DNA from: Phorcus lineatus
Lineage: Eukaryota > Mollusca > Gastropoda > Trochida > Trochidae
Reading direction: 5' to 3'
DNA: 64,000 nt
Assembly: GCA_921293015.1 (NCBI GenBank)
Contig: OV121092.1
Coordinates: forward strand, 8,934,001-8,998,000
This document shows positions 1-12,500 of this stretch, one piece after another. Within the stretch, counting starts at the first letter, position 1. Each line of letters starts with the position of its first letter. The notes under the pieces are model-generated. The model worked only from the letters and a program-made list of their open reading frames with translations. It made no database searches and was not told the origin of the DNA. The translations under genes were made by a program, and so were the position numbers.

Positions 1-3000
1 AAAAGCTCACATTGGGGATTCAGAACTATCTAATTCTAATTCACTATAAAGATAAATCCATAAAAGAAAATAAACTGATTTTGTATGTTTATTAACTTAT
101 GAAGTTGCAAAATAAAACTTACAGATGTTTTTATAATGTTAAAAATGACATATCACATGTTTAAGGGAACATTGTCCAAGATTCAAATAATGCCTATGTC
201 GAAGCACTTTGACTCATCTCGTTTCTTCGCAATAATGTTTGCAGTTCGTAAAATATATGATATTTTGTAGGGTTGTTTTACAATTTCCGTATGTATCAGA
301 ACAACCAATGACTGCTGTTTTATGACTATTTGAGGAATAATCTTTTTCTACAAATAATCAGTCTAAATTAACTTGTTAAACTTGTCAACTTTTCTTTTAG
401 TTGGTCCATATGTGTTGATGCATGATTGCATGAACATGTCAATATGACAAACAATTAATCTCATCATTGTAACAGTTATAGAAATGTAATAACAAACAAA
501 GTAACAATATCCTTTTTAAGTCTCCAGGATAGTTTGAAATAAAGTTTAACCTTAGTTAGTCACAAACTTAAAAGGATACAACGGTGGCTTTAGCTTTTTC
601 TCCAATTTTTCAAAATGTGTTGAATTTTCTACAGATTGTACTTATATGTGTTGGTTTTGTTAAATAACTTTTCGAACATTTGTCATTGATTGCACTCAAA
701 CTGTATGTTAACCCTTACTCTATTACTGAATTAACTGGAATATTTCAAGTAATTTTTATATTTTTCCATCATGAGTCATTAAATTCAGTAAACATTGGAT
801 GGGAACATCCGTTATTTATGAAATTTAGCACCAGCTCCCGTAATCTTTAGTGTATTTGTGTTCAAAATGAACTCCCTTTTTCTGTGTATCCATGTATACT
901 TTAAAGGATTCAGGATAACAGTAACTCAATTGATTACAAAAGTAACTTTTGATAAGAAATGCGTAACCTATCAAAACCTCATCCTCATTTTACCTCAAAC
1001 AAATGCGAGTATCATGTATATTAGCATGGTTTCGTGAAGAAATGTTTTTTCCATTTAATCAGATTTATAAATAATCTGTATCAGAGACTTTCTTATTGCT
1101 TACTTAATCGTTGTGCAAGTTCTTATAGACATATTCAACAATGTAAAAAGCATGATTAACAAATACCTGTGACCATTAAAGCCCAAAGGAAACTGTATCA
1201 TGTTACACTTTTATATCTACAAATCACAATAATCATATACTTATTGAAAATAACAATGACAGGTGGTAATATTTTATTTGGCAATGACTAGAACACTGGA
1301 TATATTAATCAAGTGCAATGGACAATCAAAATTAAATATTTATTACATCAAAAATACAAGAAGTAACATAGTCAAATAAAACGGAAACAAACTGTAAATC
1401 TTAAAATAATTCTTAACAACAGAGGATAGTTGGTGAGGTGTGTTCCACTATACCTTTGACAAAAAGAATCGCCAAAATATGTTAACATAAGTTCTTACCC
1501 AAGCACGCACAAATATGTGTATTAAAGTTTTCATAATGATTATGGGAATTACAACTTTTCTACAAAAATGACTCGAGATCTGATTGGCATTTATTCGTTC
1601 AGTGAGTCTAGCATACACGTGTCAAAGAGACTTAAATACAAACATTCTTTTTTTCATTTCATACAGAATAACCACAAATGTAGAATGTATATATGTGGGT
1701 TTTTTTACTATTCTGATCATTTAGGATTGTCTCGCTTATTTATGAAATAAATCCATTTTGTTTTGTTTTTTAATTCTAGGTTTGTATGTAGTGCATTTTT
1801 TACCACTACATTTAATTTACAGCCGAAAATGACTTATTAAAAAAATAATTAGGAACTAATTTGCCGTTCACAAAAACAATGTGATTAGGTCAGACCAGTT
1901 TAGACCTGTTCCACTTGCTGGCGAAACTACAGCACAATTCAATTTTCAAAGAACACCTCAATCAAAAATATCAAAATACATGCCCAAAATATTTTAAATA
2001 CAACTCTTCTATGTGGATAATATCATTAGAAGACAGATTTTCTATATCGTCAGATTTACGATTTGCACGTAATTTGTTATGGTTGAGGACACTCTGGAAG
2101 TACAAAGTACAGTACAGTATCTACAGTACAAAGTGTTCTTTATTCTAAATTAAATTAAGAGATAAAAAATTAACGACATTTGACCTAAAGATAAAACCCA
2201 GAATGGATTTATCTCCTTAATTTCTTCAAAGTTATAGGTTTCCAGTATGTCAGTAAAAATTTCGATTTTGTCTACAAATCGATGTAAACAATAAGTTCAC
2301 CGATTGCAGTTTGTATACATACTCGTCTAGAAAATTCCTGATTTTGTTGTTCAACGAATGTATTTGCCTTAAATGCATGACATCACAGATTGCATGTGCG
2401 TTGTTATTTTCACAATTTCTTTGAAACGTTGTTGTAAAGAGGGTAAGTGCGTTTTAGCGAAAACCTCAGCTTCCAAAAAACATGAAATAATAATGATCTC
2501 GGAAAATGGATAAAAAGACGTCTTAAAATAACCTTTCTTTACGTCAGATAAAAAATTTATGTTTGGCATAGGCAATCTTGCTTTTCCCACAAAAGAGGTT
2601 ACTGTCAAAGTGAAACATTTTCGAAAGTTATTACAAAACGTTCAAGATAAACATAACATAACTCTATCATTACTTTAAACCACTCTTCCTCCTGACTCAG
2701 CCATCATAGGAATTATTTTAAAACAGATGATATCATATAAAAGAGTTCAGGAATGAATATAAAAAATACTCCATGGTTCCACGGCCATTTCACATAATAT
2801 GGAAACTGAATCTTTGCATCGGCATCTGCATCAACACGCAAGCTTTCCCCACAAAGTATGTTTTCATTGACTGAATTTGGACAAAAAGATTGAGTTTGAG
2901 CCATTATCAGATATGACTTAGAACGTGCTCAAATTAAGACAGACGTTGGGGGAGAAAGTAAAAGCACTTTGCACTCAATTCCTCCAGCTGTACAAATGGG

Positions 3001-3122
3001 TACCTGGACAAGGGGGAAGTACGGACCTATACGGTCACCAAACATACTATCACTCCAGGGTAATAATACTCATGGCGCTTTGAGCATGCTTTGTCATGGA
3101 TATATGCGCGGTATACGAATGC

Positions 3123-3171
<49 letters not shown>

Positions 3172-3416
3172 TACATACTCGGGGAAAATAGGACTCACTA
3201 CATCTGAATTATAGTTATTTCATGTGATGCAACTGGAATGTTCAGGATAAATAAACCAACATGATTACTCAAAACATGAATATGATATGATTTGCAACTT
3301 AACTAACATATTTCTTGTGGACCTTCGAAGAATTCGTGGCCAAAGTAGTGAATTTATAACAGGATTTAGATTTTTTGTCCAAACTATGTGTTGCAAAGAA
3401 AACTTCATCTTCTTGT
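1..3416. other. 3' flank of gene A
   Basis: No gene is visible here. This stretch is the downstream flank of gene A and is alignable by eye with 43790-46896 downstream of gene B, for example around 160-320 versus 43915-44080 and 1560-1640 versus 46035-46115. It shows that the tandem duplication extends left beyond the window. About 1.1 kb between 1940 and 3290, including a TTA microsatellite, has no clear counterpart in the B flank. Confidence 0.6.
3120..3172. repeat. (TTA)n microsatellite
   Basis: About 17 uninterrupted TTA units. A poly-Leu reading frame through it is a by-product of the repeat. Confidence 0.95.
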
Positions 3417-3566
3417 TTATGGTTGTAATATACATTCAGGTACAGGACAAGACTCCCATTGCTTGTTAGGATCTGTTGTATAACACCATATCAGATTGTC
3501 ACCTTTTGGATTTCGACATGCATTACCAACCTCAGACAGTGTTCTTGCGCCAGGGATCTGGGAAGC
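3417..3566 (-). CDS. Gene A exon 7: second half of kringle 2 and stop
   Basis: Acceptor TTTTCAG, then 49 codons and TAA. Contains NACRNPKGD, WCYTTDPNKQW and PVPEC, that is Cys3 to Cys6 of a kringle, followed by a four-residue tail. The PDGD lysine-binding motif reads PKGD. About a third of residues differ from gene B, the most diverged part of the protein. Confidence 0.88.
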   Translation of the reverse strand, partial: ASQIPGARTLSEVGNACRNPKGDNLIWCYTTDPNKQWESCPVPECILQP

Positions 3567-6500
3567 CTGAAAATACCAGATATTTATACTATATAGTTAA
3601 CCAATCAAACCTTAATTAAGAGAACACTACCATTGACTCGAAGCAACAGGGTATGCCTTCACCCTGCCCTTTATCTCTACAGGAACAATAGTGTGGTTAA
3701 TCACAAAGTATTGTAAATTGGATACGTCTTAATGTAATTATGACTTAGTTACAAATGTTTGGAATTCTCTCCTCTTTCTTTTCGGGTCAAATAAATGTGA
3801 TGTTTAGATTCTTATTACGGAGAGGTTGGATTTTCCAAAACAACTTCAAAAATCAATTTATAGTAAAGGTAAAGTGATGTACTCTTGATGCTGAAAAAAC
3901 TGGTAGAGGTTAATTCCATGTAGAGTAGCAAAATGTAACTGAATAGGAAAATGACTGTCTTTGCGTCCAATGAGCTTGTCTTTGTTTTGAGATTCAATTG
4001 GCCATTTCATTTGTATATTATGGACAGATACAGGCGTCTCATTGACTTACACAGACATATTATGAAGACGCGAGGGATGTTATTCTACATGTGTAAATCG
4101 TCTAGTTGATTAGGTTGAGGTAGAGGTCTTATGCGAAAACGTCACTCAATCTCATCCCAGAGGTTAAAGGAGGAATAAGGTGTTGACTTTCGGTATTGTT
4201 AACAGTCAGAAGCTGCTGAAAGAGTTGTGCAGTATGAACTCCAGCGTTATCTTGCTGGATATTTAGCTGGGGTCAAGCAACAAACAATGGAAAACAACAG
4301 TCTGCTGTGATGGTCCTGCCACGGCCATGGCAAGTTTTACTAAAGACAACAGTTGGTAAGCACCCAGCAGGTATAACTTTTCCGCCATACAGAGAGAGCG
4401 GCTCATTGGTGAGTGCTACCCTTAGGGGTCACCCTGAATAGGATCAGCTAGATGGATATGAGCCAAAAGAAGTCAAGAAAACCAAGATCCTTTGCTCTAT
4501 TCCTTTTCCAATAGAATTAAATGTACTCAAGCAAATAGGGATCTTAAACAACATGTTTACCCATCCATATTAATACACAGAGTGTAAATGAAATTTTTGT
4601 TAATGAAAGCAATAACACATATGCTTATAACAAGCCAAGTGAAATCGAATTAAATCATGTTAGCTATAATATTCTTTTTTGTGTTAAATGTATAGAGAGT
4701 AAATGTGATACAATGTTAAGTAAAATTTCAAAAAACTTTAAGGAAATTAATAATGGTTTACCAACCTTTGACGTAGCTTAGTGACATTCGTCAAGATTAC
4801 CCTGAGCTGGATATTTGTTGAACTTTCGTTCAGCCTTTTCCCTGGCCTGAACGCCTTTCCCAGAAGTATCATTAAACGTGGTTTAACAATACCTGGTTTT
4901 GTAGAGATGACTTTATACGGGGGTTTAATGCCCCTTTCAAGTGTATTTTACTTATTAGGACTGCTCGAATTATTGCAGGGAGAAAAACCACAAAACAATT
5001 GTGTCTATGCATTGGGATGAAACCTGCGAGCATCTAATGGAACTATCGAACCATGGGTGGTACTGCTCTGGAATTAAGTGTAGCCTTGCATCCAAGCCTT
5101 TCTGTATGTTCTAATGTTCTCTACTGCAGAAAAGGCGTGATATTTGAAGAGGATTTTGAAGAATAGTTATTTGTTAATGTTTTTCTGAAAATGTTATAAT
5201 GGGGTCTTCAGATTTTGATATTGATCCATATTATGTTTTCTTTCCTTTAGGATGTAATTGTATCCTAGTCTGCTTTGGAAAATGTCCATTGACTATTGTG
5301 TCCTTCAAGAGAAGAAAGGGCAGACCATTTATGGTCAGTTATGGATAGTCAATAGATATACGTCTTTGAAGCAGGATGTAAAAAGGTATTTTACCTTAAA
5401 TAATTTTAGTCCAATATTGACAAGAATTACTTCCCCTGACGGGACTATGACTGTTATAGTTCCTAAGAATAACAACTGGTTTGTGGAGAAGAACATAAAT
5501 TTAATATAATGTAATAAACTCACGGGCAAAAGAAACTATACCAACATTGTTTTGTTGTTATCAACAATATCAGATATGTCACATAAATAATGTGATACTC
5601 GTTTGAAAGACAATTTAACTGACCATGTTTGGATTGAAATTTAGAAAAGGTGGCACGTACAGTAAATGCAGTAGAATGCAATGAATTGCACTGGGGGTAA
5701 ATGTCAATTTGCAAAAATAAACAAGTCTTTTAAGAGACTACAGAAAACGCCAATTTATTAACAAAGGGAACACTGGAATACTGTCAGTATCTGGTATGGC
5801 CTCCGTTGCTTTGAATACTGGCCTGTACACGTCGACGCACAGAATTTACAAGGCGCCTGATGACGTCATTAGGAATGGCTTGCCATTCTTCCACGATTGC
5901 CTGGATTAACGTTTGCCGACTTGATGGAGGTGGAATTCTCTGCCTTATTTGCCTGTCCAAATGATCCCACAAGTGTTCAATCGGTGATAAATCCGATGAT
6001 CTTGCTGGCCATTGCCAAATTGAGGTTGTTTGTCGTTAGCAAGTCTCTGAATTTGGCTGTGTGGTGGCGAGCATTGCTTGTTGGAGGATTACTCTTTGAT
6101 TTCTCAGGAGGTAAGGGAGCACCACAGGACGTAAAACGGTGTCGATGTAGCATTGGGCATTCAAAGTACGGTCAAAGACAACAAGTTCTGTTGTATGGTC
6201 CCTGTACATTCCACCCCAAACCATGACGCTATTGCCCCCGAATGTCACAACCTCCTGGACACAACACGGGGCCGTTCTCAGATGATAAGAAGATTATTGC
6301 CAAGATGAACAATAGTTCAAATTGAGCCAGAGCGAAGTTAAGTGATGTTTTTAAGAGGGCCTGAAACTCCTTTAACTCATTTTTCAATGACGAAGGGAGT
6401 TGGGGAAACTCTCAACCATAGATCTTCCATTTTAAAAATGTGTATCCTCATCCAAAGATGAGGAATGAAGAACTTCTTTATATATGCATTCCTTTTCCTT

Positions 6501-9500
6501 TCATTGTGATTTTAGTTGTTTCATCAGAACTGCTCACCACCCGCCTGAGGGTCCAAAAATTATATGTCGAATTTCTTTCGTCTCCAACAGACGGACATCA
6601 GGGCAATAGCCCTTGCAGACTCCAATAATGGTGTTGTCAATGAAAGACTAGCTTGACACATTGGCCTCCACGGCCAGTTTGATGCTCGAAGAAAAAATAT
6701 TAAAATTGAAAATCTAAATGGCATTTGCAAAAACTAGATATAAAGTCGGTTGAAATCATAAATAAAAAAATTAATGTTAAGTGTTTAAATTGAAATTGAA
6801 AAAGCCTAGTAAAAAATAACTTTTGAAAATTAAGAAACGATTTAAAAGACAAAGACAAAGACAAATCTAACCTTAGCTCAAAATTAACATGGTTTCAATA
6901 TTCCGTTCTACATAGAATTTTACCTACAAATGATCTCTTACATAAGATGAACATTAAAGATACAAATACATGTAATTTATGTGAAAAAGAAAGCCAAACT
7001 ATAATCCATCTGTTTTACGATTGTCAATATGTAGTTGAGATTTGGAATAAACTCAAAGAATGGTTAGAAGATGTTACAGGTGATAAGATAGAACTATCAA
7101 AAAGAATTATATGTTTCGGATATCCGGAAAAAAGAAATAGAATACTGAATATGATCATAACTATCGTGAAATATAACATATATAAATCTAAGAATATCGA
7201 GATGAAACCAACTTTTAGTAGCATTAAACAAGACATCATAAATACAACACATACTCAACTTGTAATTATTCGAAATTTATTAAATTCTGGTCGATTTGTC
7301 ATCTACTCTTCCAAAATGATTAAAGATTTGCTTGTTTTGAATTTGTAATGACATCATTTTTCCACTGCAGCTGAGGATTCGTTAACGTTTAGTTTCATTT
7401 GTAAACAACAAAGGCAATGCTGATACCTCCTTTATCATTTATATCATGTATCTATTTCTGTCAAAATGTACCATCCACAACCATGTATCCCTTACCCAAG
7501 ACTGTGTAAAAATTGATGTATGATTTCTTGTATATGTACCACAAAAATAAATAAATGATAAAAAGAAAAAAAAGACAAAGGGTTTGGCATGCCAGCCGTG
7601 TGTGACCACCCGTGTGAGGTCACAGTGATGTCTGGGGTCACAGTGATGTCTGGGGTCACAGTGGTATCTGGGACCACAGTGGTTTCTGGGGTCACAGTGG
7701 TTTCTGGGGTCACAGTGGTGTCTGGGTTCACAGTGGTGTCTGGGGTCACACTGATGTCTGGGGTCACAGTGATGTCTGGGGTCACAGTGATGTCTGGGGT
7801 CACAGTGGTATCTGGGGCCACAGTGGTTTCTGGGGTCACAGTGGTTTCTGGGGTCACACTGATGTCTGGGCCCACAGCGGTATCTGGGGTCACAGTGGTA
7901 TCTAGGGTAACAGTGGTGTCTGGGGTCACAGTGATGTCTGGGGTCACAGTGGTATCTGGGGCCACAGTGGTTTCTGGGGTCACAGTGGTTTCTGGGGTCA
8001 CACTGATGTCTGGGCCCACAGCGGTATCTGGGGCCACAGTGGTATCTGAGGTAACAGTGGTGTCTGGGGTCACAGTGATGTCTGGGGTCACAGTGGTGTC
8101 TGGGGTTACAGTGATATCTGGGGTCACAGTGGTGTCTGGGGTCGCAGTGGTGTCTAGGGAGAATGGAGATGCCTGAGCCATTTTCTAACCTTTGACTGAT
8201 AATAACAATATATGTGTCTTACAATAAACACATTTGAATGTAGACTTTATCAATATTATTTGTATATAGTACAGAGTACATATTTTTGTCTCTGCTGTCT
8301 TCATTAATTTGTAAATATATGTTTGTATATTTTCATAGCTCTTGTACCACCATTGGTTGCAGAGTTTATGAAATGATGATGATGATGTCATAACTCATCT
8401 ATCATCATCCAATTTTATGATTATAGCAAAATAGACGAATGATGATGGAATAGTGAACTCAAAGCGATAATGTGAGCTTGGCAATGCTCAAACCAGCATT
8501 AATCATTTATTACGCATCCAATCGTGATTTATTGCTCATTCTTGAAAATGTCCACTTTAAATCACTATGCACGTTCTGCAAAATGAAAAGGGAATGCGTT
8601 TTATATGCATGATTGTGTTCTGTCATGTCCATGCCGGGTTTCATTTTGGTGAATTGTAAAACTCTCTACACAAACGAGAACCGCAATGGAGAAAATGACT
8701 TAAACGCAATGTTGTTGAAATATATCATTGAAAAATTGTGGCACAAAAACCGTGTTTATGGATTACTTGCAACAATTCCAGTGTTTATAAGTTTATTGAC
8801 TTACTCAAACACATTTTGTGCAACTATCAAAAATAACATTTTAGTGTCACGTTACTTTTGGATTATATATGTTGATATATTTAACACATAACCTCTTGTG
8901 ACAACTGATTTTTTCTGACTTATAAGTTTCTAAATCTTAAAAAATTTTGATAATCACTGGGTGAATGAATAAGGTACGTTACTGTACACTGTGATAATGC
9001 CTATGAGGTGTCTGGGCGTCCCATCTCTGGCAGGTTCTTCCTGTCTCTGTAGTTGAGACGTTGCCAAGGTACACTGATGCCTTCCACTGGTCGCGGTCAT
9101 AGTGGAAGCATGTTTCTGCTGAATACAACATTATCAGAATTTTTTAAATATCTAATGACCATGCTTAAAAAGGTTATTGCATTATTCAAACTCGCTTTGT
9201 ATCTTGTGCTTCCCGTTAAATAACAAAAATGTTGAGGCTTACAGACTGAAGTTACAAAGAGTTTTTAAATATGAACATTCATTTATAATTAAGGTGATTT
9301 TTTTTATAAAGAAACATGTCATCGGTTAATGCATTTCATTTACATAATTGTTGCTATGGGACAAAGGAAGTGAAAGAAATATTTCATTTTTTGATAACAT
9401 GTGCTTTAAAAGCTGATTACAAATTAGGTATACAGCAATCTATCTGTTCATGTAAAGCATGTACAGGGGAAAGTAATTGTATAATGTTAATATTTCAATT

Positions 9501-12500
9501 TTACTGTTAAAGCGATGATAGTGACACTGTGTAATACATATCGGTTTGATTTCACAAGTACTCACAGGCACAAACCAGATACGGCCACTCCCAGACACCA
9601 GTCTCCATGTCACAGATGGACACGTTCCTACCACCCCTGTACTGGAGATCTTTGTGACACCTGTGGGTCACGTGCACCTTCTTCCCAATCAGCTCTGTCC
9701 TTACAGGAGGCGCGTAATGTATGATCGGAGGACGGGCACATCTTCTTTCTTTTGAGCAAACGAATAGAAGTATCATTCATGTTTGTTTAAACATATATTT
9801 CGTATGTGTTTAATTTATCTTAATGACAAAATAGTGTTTACAAAGAATATGTTTTAAAGGTTCAAAATAAAACAATGTAGAATAATGTTATAGATGTCCA
9901 AAACCCTTTGTTTGTCAGATGATGATGTTAAATTTTTATTGCAGACTTTTTAATATTCTTTCATTAAAACCGTGAGTGAATATGTATCCAAAGTCTATAC
10001 AATAAGTTGTAACATGTATTCAAACATGCTTCTTTCTTACTAAGCTATTATAATGACACTTTATGAATGAATGAATGTTTATTTGTAATAACGGCCTCAT
10101 GGGCTTAAGTTCAATAATAATGTATACATAAGGTCATTGCGCATGAACATTGAGATGAGTGCTTACAAAGGTTAATTATGTTTAAGATAAATTGCAAGAT
10201 TTTTGTAAAAATTATGTGAAGACATTAGCAAATTAAATTTTTTTCCGCGTTGGAAAGGTATGCAAATAGCTTGGTAAGAACTATTCTCTACTTTCATTAT
10301 AATATAAACAGACTAACAAAAAGTGAAATTCGTCTTGTACACTTCAGTAAATCAGTATTTACACGTGTATTGTATCGAAAATGCTGTAAATTAAGTTAAC
10401 GGCTCGAACATCTAAATTTTCACAGAGTAAGTCTCTATCTGAATTTAGTTCGGAAATGTAAAGTTCTGGTTCCGGAACACTCTTGTAAGGGCAATTGTCA
10501 TGCAAGTATGATGATGAACATAATTTACTATGCCATATCTGATATTGAATATCTGTACATCGTTGTTTAAAACATTGCATAAAAGATGAGATGTCACAAC
10601 ACTACATATATCATATCATTTTAATTTTGGATAATTCCAAAGGAACAAGTGTTTAATGGGATAATTTGAAATCATAAATTAAAAAAACTCTGTTTAGTGT
10701 GGAGTTTTGTGTATCAATGATATGGTACTATTAGATTCTATTAGCTTACAACTTCTCCACGTACCAGTTTTACACTCTGCAACATCACAAAAGGCCCAGC
10801 GCATCTTCGGGTCCATGGTGTAACACCAGAGCTTTGCCTCATGATCCATGTCTCGACATTTGTTTCCAGTTTCCTCCACAGATCCACATCCAGAACATGC
10901 GCCGTGCAACTTGCTTCTTCGGGATGTTTTATGTGGGTTTTTTTCTTTCCAGGCCTGACACTCCCGTCCCTCCTTGTCCTGGTGTGTGTCTCCACCATAC
11001 ATAACTGATTTAGCTCCAGAACTATCAGCAAACACTGTGTAACAAGTTGTTGCTGCAAGGAATGTAAACATTTTTAAATCATACATTCCATGGAAATTAA
11101 ACAGTACCAGATGTAATCAATAACTATTTTGATGTTTTGATGGTGCATGAAATTTCACAGCAATTTCGCATGAATCTTCACAGCAAGGATATAGCTAGTT
11201 ATCTGCATGCACAGTACGGGGCAGACCCAATAACAATTAAGTATTTGCCAGAAGATCATTTCGAACCACGACTGTCAAAGTGAAATATAATGTCCTTGCA
11301 TGGCTTTGTCAGCACAATTGACGAATTGAAACAGCTTCAGCTTCCCAGCATATTAGGAACTTACTTAATTAATTAATCAATCACTAAGTTAATCTGTTGT
11401 AGGGCATGCCGGCAATTAAGCTTCTGAAAAAAACATTTACTTCTTTCTAGAAAAGAGTTCATGATTGGCTCGACGTCGATAGAATTTGATGGGATTATGG
11501 TCAATGCATTAGTCAAACAACAAAACAACAACCCCTTCCGTATGCCTATCACAGAGGGTTGTCTACGTGTTTGGTGGACCAAATAATTGCACATGTGCTA
11601 AAACATGTAGGTTTTAGTTTTATTTTGTAGGGGGTCAGTAATGATCTCAAGATGCATTTAGCATGAGTGTACGTAGGATCTTGCACTGGGGAATTCTCAA
11701 TGGCAAGTAACACATTTGGAACATCATTGCCTGTGTCTTGTCACGTGACAAACAAGTTTTAGCTACCCATGCTGCTTGCAATAAATCATGATTAAAAAAA
11801 CGCTAAAAGATATAAGGGAATCATTTTACGTTGAATTCATCCATTGAATCTTACTGAATTTTGGGGCTGTTTTGGGAGTTTCAACTACTGCTTTTGGCAA
11901 AAATTCATAATCCCTCTTGAGGCCTGATGAGAACGGTATATATTGAACCAGACTGTTACATCTTGTGTGGCGGAGACTTTAATGTGCTAACGATTTAGTT
12001 GAATACACAAACACTCAAAATCATTCGTACTTGGACTTTAACATCCACAATTTCAAGCTTAAACGCTTCTCTGCCAAGTAGGTTGTTAGCAGTTTTGGAA
12101 GGACACTTCTTGACATGTGTTTAATCTTTAATATTCATATCATGAACGGTCGTTGTGGCAGTGATGCACAAGTTGGAGATTTTACTTACATAGGTCAGAA
12201 CGGTACAAGTGTGATTGACTATGTTATTTCATCATTTTTTTGTTTTGATCATGTAAATGATTTCCGTAAACAATCACGTATAGAAGAAGACCATCTGCTA
12301 AACACTCTACGATTTAAATCAAATCAAAAAGAAAATCTGATACATATACCGGAATTTCCGAAAATACAAACAAGTTTACTTGGGATAATGACAGGTCAGG
12401 CCAGTTCAGGGAAAATATGTTCTCTGAGAAAGTACAAGAATTGTTAGATAAATCTATTGATTGTGCTCTGACTAGTGTAGATGATAGCATATCCTATATG

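Noticed and set aside
7616..8160. CRISPR array
   Set aside because: Contiguous 18-bp repeats without spacers in an animal genome.
7492..8181. 229-codon minus-strand and 195-codon plus-strand frames rich in Thr/Pro/Asp or Val/Ser/Gly
   Set aside because: Both are read-through of the 18-bp minisatellite, whose unit length keeps frames open on either strand.
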